Source: Hemileia vastatrix (taxonomy: Eukaryota; Basidiomycota; Pucciniomycetes; Pucciniales; Zaghouaniaceae). From it: 64,000 nucleotides of DNA. The notes beneath the pieces were generated by a model, which was given only the letters and a program-made list of their open reading frames with translations, did no database searches and was not told the DNA's origin. Numbering within the stretch: position 1 is the first letter of the stretch; every line of letters begins with the position of its first letter. The stretch is taken from the NCBI GenBank assembly GCA_030280995.1, contig JASXTE010000005.1:16160501-16224500 (forward strand), given 5' to 3'. Below, piece by piece: positions 34,008 to 44,349 of the stretch. Both the position numbers and the translations under genes were made by a program.

Positions 34008-36840
34008 ATGAACATCATTGAAAAAGTAGATGTCACCCCCCAATATTGTGTCATCTCCCCAGTCTTGATTTCTTATGAAAAAGATAAAGCTAGATTATAT
34101 GGTGATTACAGGGCATTAAACACGTCTACTGTTGATGATATTTATCTGTTACCCAGAATTACTTCAATTCATGCTACCTTGCAAGGTGCTAAATTTATTA
34201 GTTGTCTGGATGGTAACAAAGGGCATCATCAAGTTCCAGTTGAGAAAAATTCGCAGAATTTTTTGCTTATTGCTACTCATATGGGAATATATAAGTATAT
34301 TAGAATGCCATTTGTCCCCAAAAATGCCCCTTAAGTTTTCCAAAAAGTCATGGATAACACTTTTCATCAGGAAATCATTGAAGGATGGCTCATGGTGTAT
34401 ATTGATGATATCATAGTTTTTTCTAAAACTTTTGATGAACATATGGCTCACTTGAATAGAGTTTTTCAAAAAATGGATGAAATCAATATGACCTTGTCCT
34501 TGAAAAAGTGTAAATTTGGTTTTCAATCTTTGAAAGTCCTTGGCCATGTTGTGTCAGGCCTACAAATTTGTGTAGACCAAAAAAAAGTTGCTGCAATTCA
34601 AAATGTGCAAGCACCAACTTCTGTAAGAGAAATCCAAAGTTTTTTTGGGTATGTGTGGCTATTACAGGCAATATATTAAAAATTATCAGGTTATAGCCTT
34701 ACCTCTTACCAAACTCACTAGGAAAGATGATTCATTCATCTGGAATAGTGACTTTCAAAAAGTTTTTGATACTCTAAAAAGTTGCTTAATGACAACCCCT
34801 ATCTTAGCTCTTCCAGACTTTAACAAACCATTTGTCCTGTATACAGATGCTAGTTTTGTTGGTCTGGGTGCTGCCTTACACCAGAAACAAATTATTAATG
34901 ATAAAACCTCAGAAGTTGTAATTTGTTATATTTTAAGAACCTTGAGAAATAGTGAATTGAAATATGGTGACACTCAATTAGAGTGCTTAGCAGTTGTTTG
35001 GGCTCTTGAGAAACTTCATTACTATCTAGATGACCAAAAGTTTGAATTGGTAACTGACTGTAGTGCTATAAAGTCCCTCTTAAACCTGAAAACACCTAAC
35101 AGACATATGTTCAGGTGGCAACTTGCTGTTTAAGAGTACAGAGGACGGATGAAAATTATCCATAGAGCTGGAAATTTTCACTCCAATATTGACATGTTGT
35201 CCAGACTGCCTCTGCCAAATAATGACTCCAATCCTGCTTATGTGCCTGAAGATGATACTGTTCATATCCATGGTATATTTATAGTTGATATGGAAGAAGA
35301 TTTATTACAATTAATACTGGATTCATATGATAAGTATTCTGATTTAAATAAATTAGTTACTATCTTAAATGATCCTAAGAATTCTTCAATTCAAGAATTG
35401 ATTAAAACTCTTCCTGCAAAATATCAAAGTGCTTTGATGAAGGGAAAGTTTTCTATGGAAGATGGTTATCTTTATTATAGAAGAAAGCTGACTAATGTAA
35501 TTGTAATTTCCCCTTCTATGAAAGAAACTATCCTCAAACTTTGTCATGATGACATATTAGCTGGTCATTTTGATCTAGCAAGAACATTGATTAGAATCAA
35601 AAACACTGCTTGGTGGGCTAATATGTCTGAAGATACAAAATTATATGTTGAATCTTGTGATTATTGCCAAAAATCTAAAAGGTTGACAGGTAAGAGAGCA
35701 GGTTTACTACAACATATTGAAGCACCTAATGCTCCTTGGCAAATAATTAACATAGATTTTGTTACTGGCCTTCCTGTAGCAGGTAAAGACAGTTATAACT
35801 CTTGTTGGGTGATAGTAGATAGATTCACAAAAATGTGTAAATTTATTCCAACCCACAAAGATGTATCCACAAAAGAATTAGCATTCTTATGATGGTCTTC
35901 CATGTTTAATATTATTAGATTCCCAAAAGCCATTATCTCTGATAGAGATCCAAAATTTACTTCTGAGTTTTGGACCTCTTTAATGGATATTTGTGGCTGT
36001 GAGTTAAAGTTATCTACAAGTCATCATCCTCAGACGGATGGTCTAGCTGAAAGGATGATTCAAACTCTGGAAGATATGATTAGAAGGTATTGTGCCTTTG
36101 GTTTAGAATATAAAGACAATGACAGATTTACTCATGACTGGGTCACTCTTTTTCCTGGTCTTGAATTTGCATATAATAGCACTGTTCATTCTGTCACTGA
36201 GAAAAAGCTTTTTGAGCTTTGGTTAGGTTATATCCCAAATACTCCTGCACAAATTCTCTATAATAAATTACCTAATTTGGAACTACATCCTGGTGTAAAA
36301 TCTTTTATGCAAATGCAACAGCTATGCAGAAAACATGCTCAAAGCTGTATTGATAAAGAATTTGAATATGAAAAGAAAAGATGGGATAAGTCCTATAAAG
36401 AATACACATTTAACAAGGGTGATGAAGTGTTGATATCTACTGTCCATTTCAATTTACAAAGTAACAACAAATTAAAAGATCCTTTTGTAGGACTATTTGT
36501 TGTTAAAAGAATGGTTGGAGATAATGCAGTAGAAGTTGTATTGTATTCTCCATATTATAGGAAACATCCTGTTTTTCCAATTTCTTTGCTTAAGCCTTAT
36601 ACTTCCAACAGTGACTTATTTCCCAAAAGAAGGGGAAGACCTAAGAAAAACCCTCAGGCAGTCACAGAGACAGCAGAAATTGATAAAATTCTCAATGATA
36701 GAATTATCACTTCTGAAAGAGGTATTGAGTATTTATTGAGATATAAAAACAAGTCATCTGAAAATGATGCATGGATACCTGGAAATGAAATTTCAAATCT
36801 CTCTACTCTGTTAAAAAAGTATAAAAAGAAAAAATCTTAG
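34008..36840 (+). pseudogene. pol: Gamma-2 pol: RT, RNase H, integrase, chromodomain
   Basis: Reverse transcriptase 34008-34640 with MVYIDDIIVFSKTF near 34396 (YIDD intact); RNase H 34650-35130 with LYTDASFVGLG, ELKYGDTQLECLAVV and VTDCSAI; integrase zinc finger near 35540-35670 (CHDDILAGHF, CDYCQKSK), core with IDFVTGLP, SDRDPKF and QTDGLAERMIQTLEDM; SH3-like tail; then a chromodomain at about 36676-36838 (EIDKILNDRI...YLLRYKNK...DAWIP) and a Lys-rich end. Breaks: TAA 34332, a frameshift near 34655, TAA 35131, TGA 35890. It is the best preserved Gamma copy and the family reference here. Confidence 0.92.
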
Positions 36841-36863
36841 CATTTTTTTTATTGTTTTTTTTA

Positions 36864-36874
36864 GAGTGAGGGAG
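36864..36874 (+). other. Gamma-2 polypurine tract
   Basis: GAGTGAGGGAG lies directly before TGTCAGCC. The same tract precedes the 3' LTRs of gamma-1 (43537-43547) and gamma-3 (58711-58721). Confidence 0.9.
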
Positions 36875-37306
36875 TGTCAGCCAGGCTATCTCAGGAGTCC
36901 AGTAATTTATACAATAAATTACTGTAATAATATAGAGGAATAACTGTATGTAATTACAAAAAAATATTTAAATAAAATTATAAATATTTTGTGAATAAAT
37001 AAAATAAATATTATACTTAATTTTATTATTAAATAAATTGTATTACATAAACAAATATAATATTCTATAATATCATGGCGTAATTTGTATGTATAAATAG
37101 ATTATTCAAAATTATATTATAAGTGGAAATTTAGTTTACGCCCTAATTACAATTTTAATCATAACATTTATATAAAATAAATACAACTTATCATATAATA
37201 ATATCCATCAATATTTGGCGCTTCCTTGACCCTTAATTGTGTCACTAATATTACTAAATTAATTTACTATTATTAAATTTAATTGCTCATGTTAAAAAAT
37301 TCCTGT

Positions 37307-38464
37307 TATGGTAAGGTAAACTTTTACAGTCGCCTTGCTGTAAGCAGAATCCGGAGGAGATATGTGGATTTAGCTGAAAACCCCGTCCTTCCAATAAAAA
37401 TAACAAAATGGGAATTCTAAATCACTAAGCTAACCAGTCTACTTGGATCTGATTGATAAAAATAATGAAACTCTAAAATAATTAACGCTTATTGAGATTT
37501 AAATAAAAGTGGCTGTTGAGAAAAGAAATACTGATAACAACAATTAAGGTGTACCAGTGAAAGATCTGTAAAGATTGACTTTTATGTTTTTATTATAATT
37601 TGAATTTTTATGAGACAGCAATAATCAAGTCCCAGCGATGAAGACCTTTCTAAAGATACCCTGTATGAAGTGTGATTTAAATTGTTGAGTAGTATTTCTA
37701 AAATGTTATATATAAAATATAAAGTTATAAGGGTATTACAATTTATTTAATTTGTTGAGTAATAAAAAATGAGACCGTGGTGGTTAATGATTAAGCTGTA
37801 TGATGTGTCCCCCCCCTCAATCTCGAGTTTGAGAGGCGCTTAAGTATTCCTAGTCACGTGCCTAAGTTTTCCCCTCCAGAGCTCTCCCAGAGTCAATCCG
37901 GAGCCCATACGGAGTCCGTACGGAGCCGAAGCGGAGTCCGTACGGAGTCGAAACGGAGTCCGAATGGAGTCCAAGCGGAGTCTAAACGGAGTCCAAGCAG
38001 ACTCAATTAGAACCTTTAAAACTATAATAAAAAATCTAGAAAAATTACACATGATAGAGCCACTTTTTCTTTACATTCCAATTTAATTTTCGTAGTCTGC
38101 GCAGCTCTAATCACCCCGTGAAAACTCATCAAAGTTAAGTAATTTCTAAAAATGTAAATATTTCTATAAAACTTTAAAATTCATTTAAAAATAAAATAAA
38201 AATAGTAAAAAATTCTGGGAAAATTTCCCAAGGTTCTTGAGTGACTCGACTTGATACTTATAAACTCTTCAGATCGCAAAAATAAGTTTTCTCCGTAAAA
38301 TAAATTGTTTTTGCATAGGAATTTTCTCTTGACCAATTTCTTCATATTTAAAACTCAAATAAATTAAATAAAACCCTTTTATAAAAAATAATAACGCCAA
38401 TCTTGCACGCCGTAATAACTCCATTTAAGTACTTAGGTGCCATACTAAACTTTAGGCTACCACA
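37307..38464 (-). repeat. Solo Beta LTR in Gamma-2 3' LTR
   Basis: 1158 bp, minus orientation, TGTGGTAGCC to CCTTACCATA, with CTGT on both sides (37303-37306, 38465-38468). The empty site in the gamma-2 5' LTR reads TTGT. It is more diverged than the two LTRs of Beta are from each other and carries a longer CGGAG array, so it comes from another copy or subfamily. Confidence 0.93.
37899..38003 (+). repeat. Ten-unit 11-bp CGGAGTC array in the solo Beta LTR
   Basis: CGGAG-type units start at 37899, 37910, 37921, 37932, 37943, 37954, 37965, 37976, 37987 and 37998; the period is exactly 11 bp throughout. The seventh reads TGGAG and the last CAGAC. A frame on the minus strand through it gives an 11-residue Arg/Ser/Asp repeat peptide, which I take as accidental. 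Confidence 0.9.
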
Positions 38465-39298
38465 CTGTATTAATTTAATTAGTTGTCCAATTAATTTAAT
38501 AGTTAATTTTCTTGAAATAGTTAACTTACCATTGCTTATACTGAGTGAAGATTATTTAAAAGTGTAAAAATAATTCCTTTTATTTTAATTATACTTTTTT
38601 TAGCTATTTGTATCATCTCTTTAGAATTCTTTCTCATAGTTCTTTTTTTCCATACTCATGTAGTTATTTGTTATATAAGTTTTATTCTTTTTTAGAAATA
38701 TCTGATGGAAACAAATATTTGCTTAATCATGGATTTATTTTAATTGTTTTTTAATTAAATTTTAAATTATTTCTTTCACTTCATTTTATATTTTGTAATT
38801 ATATTTGGAGCGCTCTAAAGGGTCCTCTTGCCTATAAAAGGGCTTTAGAAGTCTCTCTGGTAGATCATCACTTACTATACACTCACTTATCAATATTTTA
38901 AATATATTTCTCATATTTATTATTTTTATTAGTTCAATACATCTAATAGGGGGTATCAATGTTGACCGATCCGCAATTAAATTAATTGCGGAAAATAATC
39001 TGCATACCCCAATTATCTTCCGCAATTATTTTTGATAATAATTGGGTTATTAGACACTTTACGTGTCAATGTTCACCTCTTATCTGACATTTATTTACTC
39101 AATTTTCCATAACCACATCTTGGACAACTTTCTGGATATCCCAGCCTTCTACCTTGCTGCGCACTTCCATTCTCATCCCATCCTGTTCATTCTATCCGCT
39201 CAGAATTTCTCCCCATTTCATCTATTTGATTCTTCTCCTTTTCATCTCGCTATCTCATCTGCTTGTTTCTGCTCCTTTTCATCTTCATTTATAATAAC

Positions 39299-40696
39299 AT
39301 GCCTTGTCATCCTAGATCTTCTCAAAGGAAGCTATCACCCAGTTGTTCTTCAATTCCCACTACTTCCTCTTTTCCCCGCTCAGCCAAGAAATCAAAGACT
39401 GTTCAATTAAAAAAAGATGATCATCTCATTCTTATCAACTGGCTGAAATCCAAATCTAACTATGATTCTTGTTTTGGTACTGAGTATGCCACTAAAGTAG
39501 GACGGCCCCCCACATCAAAAGTTAATGGCTATCTTCTAATGGCAAATGAATTACGCAATAAGACCAAGGGAAGGATTGATCTTTTGCCTAAACAGATGTC
39601 TGAACGCTTCAAGCATTATCGAGCAAAATACAAGAAGGCAAAGGCTCTTTCATCTTCCACTGGTTTTGGGGTTACTGACATTGATATAACTAAGGGTATA
39701 AAATTCATAGACAATAAACTTGATTCTTTATGTCCTTACTTTAAAGAGATGGATGCAATTTTTGGAGAGCAAGCTGATGTTAATCCTGTAAACATGTTGG
39801 ATGGAGAAGATCCTATCTCCGAACATGATGTCGAAGCAAATCTTTTCCCATCCTCTTCCTCCACTCAAGCCTCCCCTCTTCTAAATTCTACGAATCTAGA
39901 TAGCTTTGCTATTGATCCTATTGGCGATTTAACCCAACCCAATCTAACTCAGGTCTGTTTCTTTTATCTTATCAATTCTATTTATTTATTTACTTATATT
40001 TTTCTTATTTCTTAAAAGGCTGATGAACAAACCCAGGATCCTCAATCAACTGAGTCTGAAGCTAGTGACAATGATGAGGAGGAAAATGCTACGTTAAACA
40101 AAAAGAGAAGGGCTTCAACTAGTCTAAATTTCCTCTCCCAAAGAAGACAAAAAAGTGATACTTCATCACAAACACCTTTTTCTTCGATGGAACAGTTTTT
40201 AGAGAAACGTGATGCTGGTAAGTGATATCATACCTCTTATTACTTTACTCTGCTTTTCTTCTACTTTATGTTAATTTTTATTCTCACTCTAGAACAAGTG
40301 GAAATCTCTAAAGAGACACTGAGCTTTGAAAAGAAGAAATACGAGCTCTCTTTAAGGAGGGATGACAGAGTACAAGATTTGGAAGAGAGGAAGTATGAGC
40401 TCTCCTTACGGAAGGATGATCGGATCCAAGATTTGGAGGAGAAGAAGTTTGAGCTCTCTTTACAGAAGGATGGTAGGGCCCAAGATTTGGAGGAGAAGAA
40501 GTTTGAGTTAACTCTAAGTATTGAAAAATCAAAAAAAGAGGAGAAAACACTCGAACATCAAAACCTATTAGAGCAGATGAAATATAAGTTTGATCATGAA
40601 GAAAATTCCAAAAAGAAAGATTTCTTGATAGAATGTGTTAAAGCTAATAAATCTGTTGAGGAAATTGAACGTTTAAAGAAATTTTTGGAAGACTAG
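39299..40696 (+). CDS. Harbinger-1 Myb/SANT-like DNA-binding protein with coiled-coil repeats
   Basis: Three exons, 39299-39952, 40019-40217 and 40293-40696, with introns of 66 and 75 bp (GTCTGT...AAAAG; GTAAGT...CTCTAG), give about 418 residues. The N-terminal third is a basic trihelix-like domain: DDHLILINWLKSKSNYDSCF, then a loop GRPPTSKVNGYLLMANEL, then MSERFKHYRAKYKKAK. The middle is acidic. Exon 3 holds four tandem 17-residue units (YELSLRKDDRIQDLEEK type, 51-bp DNA period at about 40334-40520) in a long coiled coil. In PIF/Harbinger elements the partner protein binds DNA and helps the transposase into the nucleus. Start is the first ATG in frame. Confidence 0.82.
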
Positions 40697-41299
40697 TTTG
40701 TTTTATTTCTCTCACACTTCAACTGTTCATATTTATTTGTACATAAAATTTCCAATAATTTCCTTTATTTCATTACTCTCCAAAAAACAAAAAAATAAAA
40801 AGATAAAAAAGAGAAAAAAGCAAAACAAAAATTAGTTTACCATAGAACAAAAATAATAGAAGCACTTACAAAAAAAACAAAAAAACCAAAAAAAAAGCAA
40901 AAAAAAAGCAAAAAAAAAGCAAAAAAAAAGCAAAAAAAAGCAAAAAAAAAAATCATGATTAGCAAATAAAAAACCATGAAAAAAGAAAAAAAATGACCTA
41001 CCTGGTGAGTTGAGTTGAGAAAATAAATGCAACCAAAATATTTGAGGGATGTTTGAGGAGAATAGGAAAAGGATATGAGTGATGAATGAAAAAAAAAATC
41101 ACTGACAAAATATGCGATATAAGAAAATATGTGATTTCATGTTGAGGAAGTGAAAGAAAACCAATGAGCCATCCAAAAAAAAGATATTCACCATAAATTC
41201 AAAAAAAAAATGAATATGCAACAAACCAAAATACAAAACCAAGTGATTAAAGTACACAAAGAGGACATTTGGAAAGTATGAAAACATAAAAATAAAAAA
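40697..41299. other. Spacer between the two Harbinger-1 genes
   Basis: A-rich and without genes; 3' ends of both transcripts meet here. A microsatellite of A8-9 with GC (about 40888-40955) stands out. Confidence 0.7.
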
Positions 41300-42559
41300 T
41301 TAAAAGGGTGAAGAGAAATGTTGAAGAGTAATTGGCATTATAATGGGGCATATGCCGGTTGATTGAATGATTTGTGAATCAAGGGAGGGGAGTGCCAGTG
41401 GTGGTTCAGGATCCTCTTCTTCATAAAGATCATTCCACTCATCCTTTAAATCAGCTAGAATATTGTGGAGTATTACGCAAGTCAAGATCCAATGATTTGC
41501 AGTTTTGATCTCCAATTTTTTTTGAAATTGGATTCTGAGCTCCCGAAGACTAGAAAATCGTCCCTTTAAAATACCTATAGCATGTTCAATTTGTACTCTT
41601 GATTGTGCAAGGTGATAATTAAATTTAGTTTTGGGGTCATTTTCTGAAGTTGCACCACGGAAAGCAGGTATAATGTACTTTCCACTTGCATATGCTGAGT
41701 CTGCAAGGAGGTACTGAGATTTGTCAAAGTATGATTCAGGGGATTGAGAAATCCTCATTCTTTGGAAGAAGGAAGAGTCATGACATGATCCAGGGCAGCC
41801 ACTGTGAAAAGCAATAAATTTTTTATTGACATCGCATAAAAGTTGAACGGCAATAGAGTATCTAGAAAGAAGATTAAAAGTTAGATTGTGAAAGATGAGA
41901 ACTTGGAGAAGATTTTGAAGAAACCTTTTTTTGTGATCAAAATAATGGTTGCCATCATGAGCAGGCTTTTGACTCAAAGGGATGGTTGTGCCATCAACAA
42001 AACCTATACAGCCAGGGAAACCTTCAGCTTGCATTACTTGAGAGGATTCAAGTTGCTGTTCTGGAGTTGGCCAAGCAAGAGTTTGAGACTTGAGGGAAAG
42101 GATAGCAATCATACAGCGCTTGGTGTATAATATCACGGTACCATATCCTATGTTAAAGAGATTATCCAAACGTCTTACGGCAGCACCATTTCCATTTGAG
42201 CCAAAGCAACATAGAGCAACAGCAAGTTGGATGGCAGGATTACACTGTTTGTTATGAGAATTGTTATGGAAGATAGGATGATCGGAGATGAGTTGATAAA
42301 TTTTGAAGAAAGAATCGGGAGAAGTTCTAAAAATTTGTGTGAAGTTTAAATGAGGAATGTTGAGAATGGAGGCCAGATCATATCGGGGATCATGATAAAG
42401 ATTTGGCCCCCTGGTGATGATGTAACGCTTTTTGGAAAGAAAACACATATAAGCTAAAGCATCTTCCAAATCAGAGTTAGATTTATAGTAAAGAACTAAA
42501 AGAAAAGTGATAGCATTCATTGTTGAGTGAAGTAGCTTCCTAGTAGAGAGGTGTTTCAT
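41300..42559 (-). CDS. PIF/Harbinger DDE transposase
   Basis: Cuts and joins Harbinger-1 DNA. ATG at 42559-42557 is the first in the frame. A 63-bp segment (41924-41862) with GT...AG ends fits an in-frame intron; without it the text reads FDHKKRYSIAVQLLCDVNKK, as in the family, and the protein has about 398 residues. An N-terminal helix-turn-helix region (PAIQLAVALCCFG...NIGYGTVILYTKR) comes before the DDE_Tnp_4 core: first Asp in GFVDGTTI (codon near 41994), second in LLADSAYA (near 41702), Glu in VQIEHAIGILKGRF (near 41586). The Asp-Glu gap is about 38 residues. No break is seen. Confidence 0.92.
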   Translation of the reverse strand: MKHLSTRKLLHSTMNAITFLLVLYYKSNSDLEDALAYMCFLSKKRYIITRGPNLYHDPRYDLASILNIPHLNFTQIFRTSPDSFFKIYQLISDHPIFHNNSHNKQCNPAIQLAVALCCFGSNGNGAAVRRLDNLFNIGYGTVILYTKRCMIAILSLKSQTLAWPTPEQQLESSQVMQAEGFPGCIGFVDGTTIPLSQKPAHDGNHYFDHKKRFLQNLLQVLIFHNLTFNLLSRYSIAVQLLCDVNKKFIAFHSGCPGSCHDSSFFQRMRISQSPESYFDKSQYLLADSAYASGKYIIPAFRGATSENDPKTKFNYHLAQSRVQIEHAIGILKGRFSSLRELRIQFQKKLEIKTANHWILTCVILHNILADLKDEWNDLYEEEDPEPPLALPSLDSQIIQSTGICPIIMPITLQHFSSPF

Positions 42560-43206
42560 TGTTGCCGGTGGAAGGGTTAAGTGATGAGGGAAGTGGGAAT
42601 TCACTGCCAAATGTGCAGTTGGGGTGTGTAGATAGAAAAAAAACTTAAGTGTTCACCACCAAAATTAAGTAGCATAGAGTGAGGAAATACTTAAGGATGG
42701 CATCAGCAATTATAAGTCATGTAACTTTCTTAAAAATCCATCATGGATGAGATGAGTTTGGGATCAGGAATTAGGAATGGAAATTGGGGTATAAGAGGCG
42801 GGATAATGCATTATCGTGGATTTCTTATCCACTAGCCCTGGGGCTAGTAGATAAGAATCTTCTGCAATTAATAATGTCTGATCCCGGGAAAAAAAATTCC
42901 TGATCCCTAATTGGGGATCCCTGAACATTGATACCCCCTAATTTAAATACTACATAAATAATTATAGGTTGCCTTAAGATTTATAATACTATTATTGAAC
43001 TGTCGCGCTTTGAACATTTATTATCAATTATAATATTTTAAAATTTAAATAAACACTTACAACTTTGTCAAATTCAACCATCTAGTTGTCTTACTCCCCT
43101 AAACTACAAATATTTTATTTCATATTACTTTACTATTTTATAATTCCCCTTCCTCCTTTCTGTTATCCCTCTTTTCTTCTTCATTCTTCTAGACATCCGG
43201 CTGATA

Positions 43207-43511
43207 GTTATCCTGTACTCTCCATATGACAGAAAATATCCTGTTTTTCCAATATCTCTTTAGAAACCTTAACCATTCAATAGTGATTTATTTCTCAAAA
43301 GGAGGGGAAGACCAAAGAAGACCCCTATTGAAATCACTGAAACAGCAGAATTGATACGATTTTAAATGACAGAATAATCACTTCTGAAAAAGGTACTGAA
43401 TACTTATTGATATTCAAGAATAAATCTTCTGTATATGGTTCTTGTATACATGGGAAAGAGGTATCTAACCTTCCTGCTCTACTAAAGAAATATAAAAAGA
43501 AAAAATCATAG
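43207..43511 (+). pseudogene. Gamma-1 integrase tail and chromodomain
   Basis: Continues the frame cut at 23778. YSPYDRKYPVFPISL-type and LFLKRRGRPKKTP-like readings, then a chromodomain (ILNDRIITSEKGTEYLL) and the Lys-rich end KKYKKKKS, stop at 43509-43511. It has one stop early and one lost base near 43350. Confidence 0.85.
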
Positions 43512-43547
43512 CAGTTTTTTTTATTGTTTTTTTTTAGAGTGAGGGAG

Positions 43548-44349
43548 TGTCAGGCAGGCTACTAGACTTACCCAGTAAAATAATTAATTATTTACTGGGA
43601 TGAAGCCACACCTTTTAAATTCTTAATTTATTATTAGTTATATTATATTTAATTTATTATTACTTGTAATAAAATAACTAATTACAATAAGTAAATTTAG
43701 TGAATATTTTAAATTAATAATAATGTCCTTCATATTTTTATTCCCTAACACTGTGCTCAATGACAGGTTGGAAGAAAAATAAATATATTAATACTAACTT
43801 TAAGAGGTTAAAATTCTTTTATTTAAAGAGTTAAAATTCTATTAATACAAAAATTTAATTCAAATTATTTTATACTAAGTGTGAAATTGAAAGTAATGTT
43901 AAAATATATCAAATAATTTGATTTATACAGTAAATATATTTTGTTGATGCATCTTTATAGAACACTTTTGTTATTTGCGATTTTTAATTTTGGAAAATGT
44001 TTCCTCTCACACTCCTGTATGTAGGCTTGTTAACTCTGTGTGCTCTCTCTCCTTTTTTGCCTATACAAGGCCTTCCATTTTGTGCTGTTTTTTCATTACT
44101 TACTACTTAAAATTTTATTATTGAACAATAAAATATAATTTTTTATTACTATCTCTTTTGCTCCAGTATTTAAAATTGTGTAATTCTGAAATCACAAAGT
44201 AATAATAATAAATCCTTCATACCTTTTTATTGAGTAATAACTAATATAAGATAAAAATCTAAATAACTTGATTGAAATCATTGAGTTATCCACATTCACT
44301 GCTGTTTGGACCGCCATAAAACCTTCTAGACCATTAGGACCACTTGAAA
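43548..44349 (+). repeat. Gamma-1 3' LTR
   Basis: About 802 bp, TGTCAGGCAGGC to CCACTTGAAA. It follows the polypurine tract GAGTGAGGGAG. The palindrome at 43571-43599 and the TATA core near 44058 match other gamma LTRs. The right end is judged by alignment with gamma-3 and the solo LTR (both TTGACA); the last bases have changed. Confidence 0.75.

Larger units (their letters stand above)
38948..42939 (+). mobile_element. Harbinger-1: autonomous PIF/Harbinger DNA transposon
   Basis: 3992 bp between perfect 16-bp inverted repeats AGGGGGTATCAATGTT (38948-38963 and 42924-42939), with AAT duplicated at 38945-38947 and 42940-42942. The gamma-2 5' LTR shows the empty site CATCTAATTTAAA. It carries two convergent genes, a Myb/SANT-like protein and a DDE transposase, the usual PIF/Harbinger pair. 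Subterminal palindromes at 38972-38992 and near 42830 flank the genes. Both frames are open, so it may be active. Confidence 0.95.
23779..43206 (+). mobile_element. Gamma-2: complete chromovirus with three nested insertions
   Basis: LTRs at 23779-24953 and 36875-43206. The target duplication is GTTTT (23774-23778) and GTTAT (43207-43211), one mismatch. Without the solo Beta LTR (1158 + 4 bp) and Harbinger-1 (3992 + 3 bp) the 3' LTR is 1175 bp, the same as the 5' LTR. Copia-1 sits in its leader. The first 430 bp of both LTRs are about 97% identical by eye. Gag-Pol is well preserved but has several stops and frameshifts. Confidence 0.93.
36875..43206 (+). repeat. Gamma-2 3' LTR, split by a solo LTR and Harbinger-1
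   Basis: LTR pieces are 36875-37306, 38465-38947 and 42940-43206, counting one copy of each target duplication. They align end to end with the 5' LTR and total 1175 bp. The 36900-36924 palindrome matches that of the 5' LTR. Right end GGCTGATA, then GTTAT. Confidence 0.93.
17446..44349 (+). mobile_element. Gamma-1: oldest chromovirus, host of the nested stack
   Basis: The element is seen in two blocks, 17446-23778 (gag to integrase tail) and 43207-44349 (integrase tail, chromodomain, polypurine tract, 3' LTR). Alpha interrupts its gag on the left, so its 5' LTR lies outside the window. Gamma-2 splits the integrase tail with a 5-bp duplication GTTTT/GTTAT. It also carries a solo LTR and a MITE. 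Its reading frames have more stops than those of gamma-2 or gamma-3, in keeping with being the oldest layer. Confidence 0.85.

Noticed and set aside
37840..38052. Minus-strand frame with an Arg/Ser/Asp/Pro 11-residue repeat
   Set aside because: It is a translation of the 11-bp LTR array; three 11-bp units make one peptide repeat whatever the frame.
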